Shown here in pieces: positions 14,581 through 16,629 of a stretch of 16,629 nt of DNA. The notes below the pieces were generated by a model. It did no database searches, was not told where the DNA came from, and saw only the letters and a list, made by a program, of their open reading frames with translations. The stretch's first letter is position 1, and every line of letters starts with the position of its first letter. Position numbers and translations under genes: made by a program. Source of the stretch: Candidatus Helarchaeota archaeon (lineage in GTDB: Archaea; Asgardarchaeota; Lokiarchaeia; Helarchaeales; HEL-GB-A); contig JABXJU010000089.1 in assembly GCA_013375405.1 (NCBI GenBank), positions 1 to 16,629 on the forward strand, given 5' to 3'.

Positions 14581-15732
14581 ATGTTACTGCTTGATGTTGG
14601 TCCAGCAGAAGAATCACAGTTTTTATTCTATCTCCTCCCAGTAACTATAGGAATTCAATTGGCCATTTATTTTGTATACCAATATTATAAAATCCAAGAT
14701 GTTAATCTCAAATTAAATCGAATTTTGTTATCTTTTGGCGCTTTTACATTCCTAATGGTCTTTGGAGCTCTGTTTATTAACGTGCAACGCCTTTTTGGCG
14801 GAACCGAAACCGATATTTTTAACAGAATTGGATGGGCATGTGCTCTTTGCTCTCCGATTGGTTTTCTATCGTTCATCACCATCGAAGAATTTTCCTCCAT
14901 TATGAATCTCAAACTTGTGAAAACAATAATCGCACTAGGTTTCACACCAATTATAGTCGTTCTAGTGTTCGGCGCTTCACGCATCTTCTTAGGGAGTCTG
15001 CCATTTGCCGTTTTAGGTGCCTATTACATCCTTGGGTTCCAGATTAAATTGATCCGAAGGACGATGGGCAATATCCATAAAAGATTTTTACAATTTTTTA
15101 CGGGAGAACTCATTAGTTTAGCCTCGATTCCCTTTGCAGTCATAGTTGGATTAGGAGTGTTTGAATCACCCCTGAGAGAAATAGTGTACTTTTTTGGGGT
15201 GGGGTTATTAACCACGGGATTCATAATTCTTTTCATTTCAGCTTATGACTTCCCCCCATTTTATGAATTTGAATGGAAGGAAAATCTCCTTAAATTCTTT
15301 GTTGTCAATCAGAAGAAGAATACCTGTTTGTATTACTGTAACATAGAGGAAATTTTGCGATATTTGGACGCTCCATTAGATCTTAAGGTTGACTATTCTC
15401 AAACACCAGGCGATAAAATGTTTTCAGGAGGAATATTAGGAATAGAATCTATAATATCTAATGTAACTGGCACAAAAGACACGAAAATCAACGAAATGCG
15501 GCAAGAAGATTCATTAATATTACTAGAATATGGTACGAATCCGTCTTATATCACGTATGCTTTGGTCGTGAAAAAAGATTTAAAGAGCATTCGCCATTTT
15601 CTCCAATCTTTAACAAGGGTTTTTGAGTTATTATTTAGAGAGGTTTTATTAAACGTGGATAATTTAAAGGAAGACATAGAACGAATTTTTGTAGGATTTG
15701 ACGGTTATATGAAAGATTTCTTGAAAAGATAA
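14581..15732 (+). CDS. seven-helix membrane protein with C-terminal longin/roadblock-like domain
   Basis: A 383-residue protein. Residues 15-222 contain about seven hydrophobic helices with short polar loops. Residues 236-358 form a soluble domain, probably cytosolic: a strand pair (LKFFVVNQKKNTCLYYC), a Gly-rich helix start (MFSGGILGIESIISNV), two more strands (SLILLEYG and YITYALVV) and a long helix (SIRHFLQSLTRVFELLF). This order of strands and helices is what longin and roadblock/LC7 domains look like, the modules that bind small GTPases. The remainder is a short amphipathic tail. AAGGAT lies 7 bases before the ATG. A second protein of the same design begins 12 bases after the stop. Role suggested: membrane platform for a GTPase or a signal receptor. 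The fold is inferred by eye, without a profile search. Confidence 0.7.
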   Translation: MLLLDVGPAEESQFLFYLLPVTIGIQLAIYFVYQYYKIQDVNLKLNRILLSFGAFTFLMVFGALFINVQRLFGGTETDIFNRIGWACALCSPIGFLSFITIEEFSSIMNLKLVKTIIALGFTPIIVVLVFGASRIFLGSLPFAVLGAYYILGFQIKLIRRTMGNIHKRFLQFFTGELISLASIPFAVIVGLGVFESPLREIVYFFGVGLLTTGFIILFISAYDFPPFYEFEWKENLLKFFVVNQKKNTCLYYCNIEEILRYLDAPLDLKVDYSQTPGDKMFSGGILGIESIISNVTGTKDTKINEMRQEDSLILLEYGTNPSYITYALVVKKDLKSIRHFLQSLTRVFELLFREVLLNVDNLKEDIERIFVGFDGYMKDFLKR

Positions 15733-15744
15733 GGGGTGATATTT

Positions 15745-16629
15745 ATGGTCATTGAAGGTCCACTCAGACTTCCATTATTGACAATTGAATGGTTCTTTGC
15801 GGTTATTTTGCTAGAATTGGGACTCCTATTTATATTAAAATTTATGAGACAAGAAAAACAACTTAGAACCTCTCAAGAAATAGGCTATTCGGGGCTTTTC
15901 TTCGGATTTTCATTAACATGGTTCTTCTTAATTATTGGAAATTATTATATGTCCGAAACTGTTGTCTCAAACTTTTTCCTTTGGGATCAAGGGAGCATGA
16001 GAGCTTTATTTTCAAATTTTAGTTACTTATCGCTCATTACCGGCTCCCTAATTTTTGCATTTTCAATGGAGAAACATAGAATTTACTTATTCAAGAAATA
16101 TTTTTTCACCATTTGCTTTCTATCATTAACAATAACATCTTTAACTGTCTTTTTTATTAATTTGGAAATTATTAAAATAATTCCTTTCATTATTTGGCCT
16201 TTATTTCTTGTTTTTTTAACAATTTATCTTGTAGACTTTTTTAAAGCAGGGATAAAGGCCGAAACAATTGCTATTGAACTACTAAAATTCATACCTGCAT
16301 TTATCTTATTGGCAGTGGGATTTTTTCTTTCACATGATTATTTTATGCAAAATTTAGCTCTTGAATTCCGGTTGGGAGGCTCTCTTTTACAACTACTTGC
16401 ACTCATTTCTTTAGCCTATTTCTCAATCAGGCTCCCTGCTTTTGCAGAGTATGATTGGTTCGAAAAATTAGAGGAGTTATTGGTGATGAATAAAGCCGGC
16501 ATCTGCTTATTTCATAAATCTTTTACTGATCAAATCAGTCATCTTAACGAAATTTTAATGTCTGGAGCGCTTTATTCTGTCAATATATTGCTCGATGAAC
16601 TGACCTCTGCCAAAGCTACGGGATCCTCT
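15745..16629 (+). CDS. second seven-helix plus longin-like protein, 3'-truncated by window edge
   Basis: The frame runs open from ATG 15745 to the window end (295 codons, no stop), so the gene continues beyond it. A strong AAGGGGTGAT site (15731-15740) is 4 bases upstream, immediately after the previous stop, so the two genes are translationally close. About seven hydrophobic segments lie between residues 12 and 229. After RLPAFAEYDWFEKLEE the soluble part begins: LLVMNKAGICLFHKSF, then LMSGALYSVNILLDEL. These match FFVVN-x7-LYYC and FSGGILGIESIISNV of the neighbour in spacing and character. Sequence identity to the neighbour is otherwise low, so it is an old tandem paralogue. Expected role is the same: a membrane-anchored longin-like module. 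The rest of the domain lies outside the window. Confidence 0.7.
   Translation, partial: MVIEGPLRLPLLTIEWFFAVILLELGLLFILKFMRQEKQLRTSQEIGYSGLFFGFSLTWFFLIIGNYYMSETVVSNFFLWDQGSMRALFSNFSYLSLITGSLIFAFSMEKHRIYLFKKYFFTICFLSLTITSLTVFFINLEIIKIIPFIIWPLFLVFLTIYLVDFFKAGIKAETIAIELLKFIPAFILLAVGFFLSHDYFMQNLALEFRLGGSLLQLLALISLAYFSIRLPAFAEYDWFEKLEELLVMNKAGICLFHKSFTDQISHLNEILMSGALYSVNILLDELTSAKATGSS

Overview
The window (16,629 bases, AT-rich) looks like chromosomal DNA from an archaeon, most likely an Asgard-type lineage. The domain assignment rests on three things. First, there is a split aconitase-X pair (large plus small subunit), which in archaea is the phosphomevalonate dehydratase of the modified mevalonate pathway. 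Second, many genes have GGTGA/GGAG-type ribosome binding sites and A/T-rich TATA-like boxes, and nothing resembles a bacterial -10/-35 promoter. Third, two adjacent genes encode multi-pass membrane proteins ending in a cytosolic domain that reads like a longin/roadblock fold, an architecture I associate with Asgard genomes. The Asgard assignment is inference. No rRNA, tRNA, CRISPR array or insertion sequence was seen, and no gene-free stretch exceeds about 150 bases.

Layout. 1-1503 (+): a redox operon with the 3' part of a Cys-rich/ferredoxin protein, a small dicluster ferredoxin, and a Cys-rich protein of unknown family. 1524-1829 (-): a small GYD-like protein, convergent with that operon across a T-tract. 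1962-3245 (+): a CrtI-like FAD oxidoreductase. 3266-5216 (-): a CPBP-type membrane protease followed by a seven-helix membrane protein. 5330-6496 (+): a soluble protein I do not recognise. 6499-8508 (-): a zinc-ribbon protein followed by the large and small phosphomevalonate dehydratase subunits. 8665-9804 (+): a winged-helix/Cys-rich/ferredoxin protein paralogous to the first gene. 9869-9929 (-): a decayed 5' remnant of a second aconitase-X large-subunit gene, joined to pcm by a TAATG overlap. 9929-11270 (-): protein-isoaspartate methyltransferase and a gamma-carbonic-anhydrase-like protein. 11413-14511 (+): an atypical IlvD/Edd dehydratase followed by a second CrtI-like oxidoreductase. 14581 to the end (+): two tandem membrane proteins with longin-like tails, the second cut by the window edge.

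How it may fit together. Phosphomevalonate dehydratase supplies the archaeal isoprenoid pathway. The two CrtI-like flavoproteins are candidates for oxidising or reducing isoprenoids or other hydrophobic substrates, and the ferredoxins are possible electron carriers. This is inference from proximity; the genes lie on both strands in several transcription units. The observations most worth following are the aconitase-X remnant, the dehydratase with a displaced Fe-S ligand set, the tandem membrane-longin proteins and the Cys-rich protein of the first operon.
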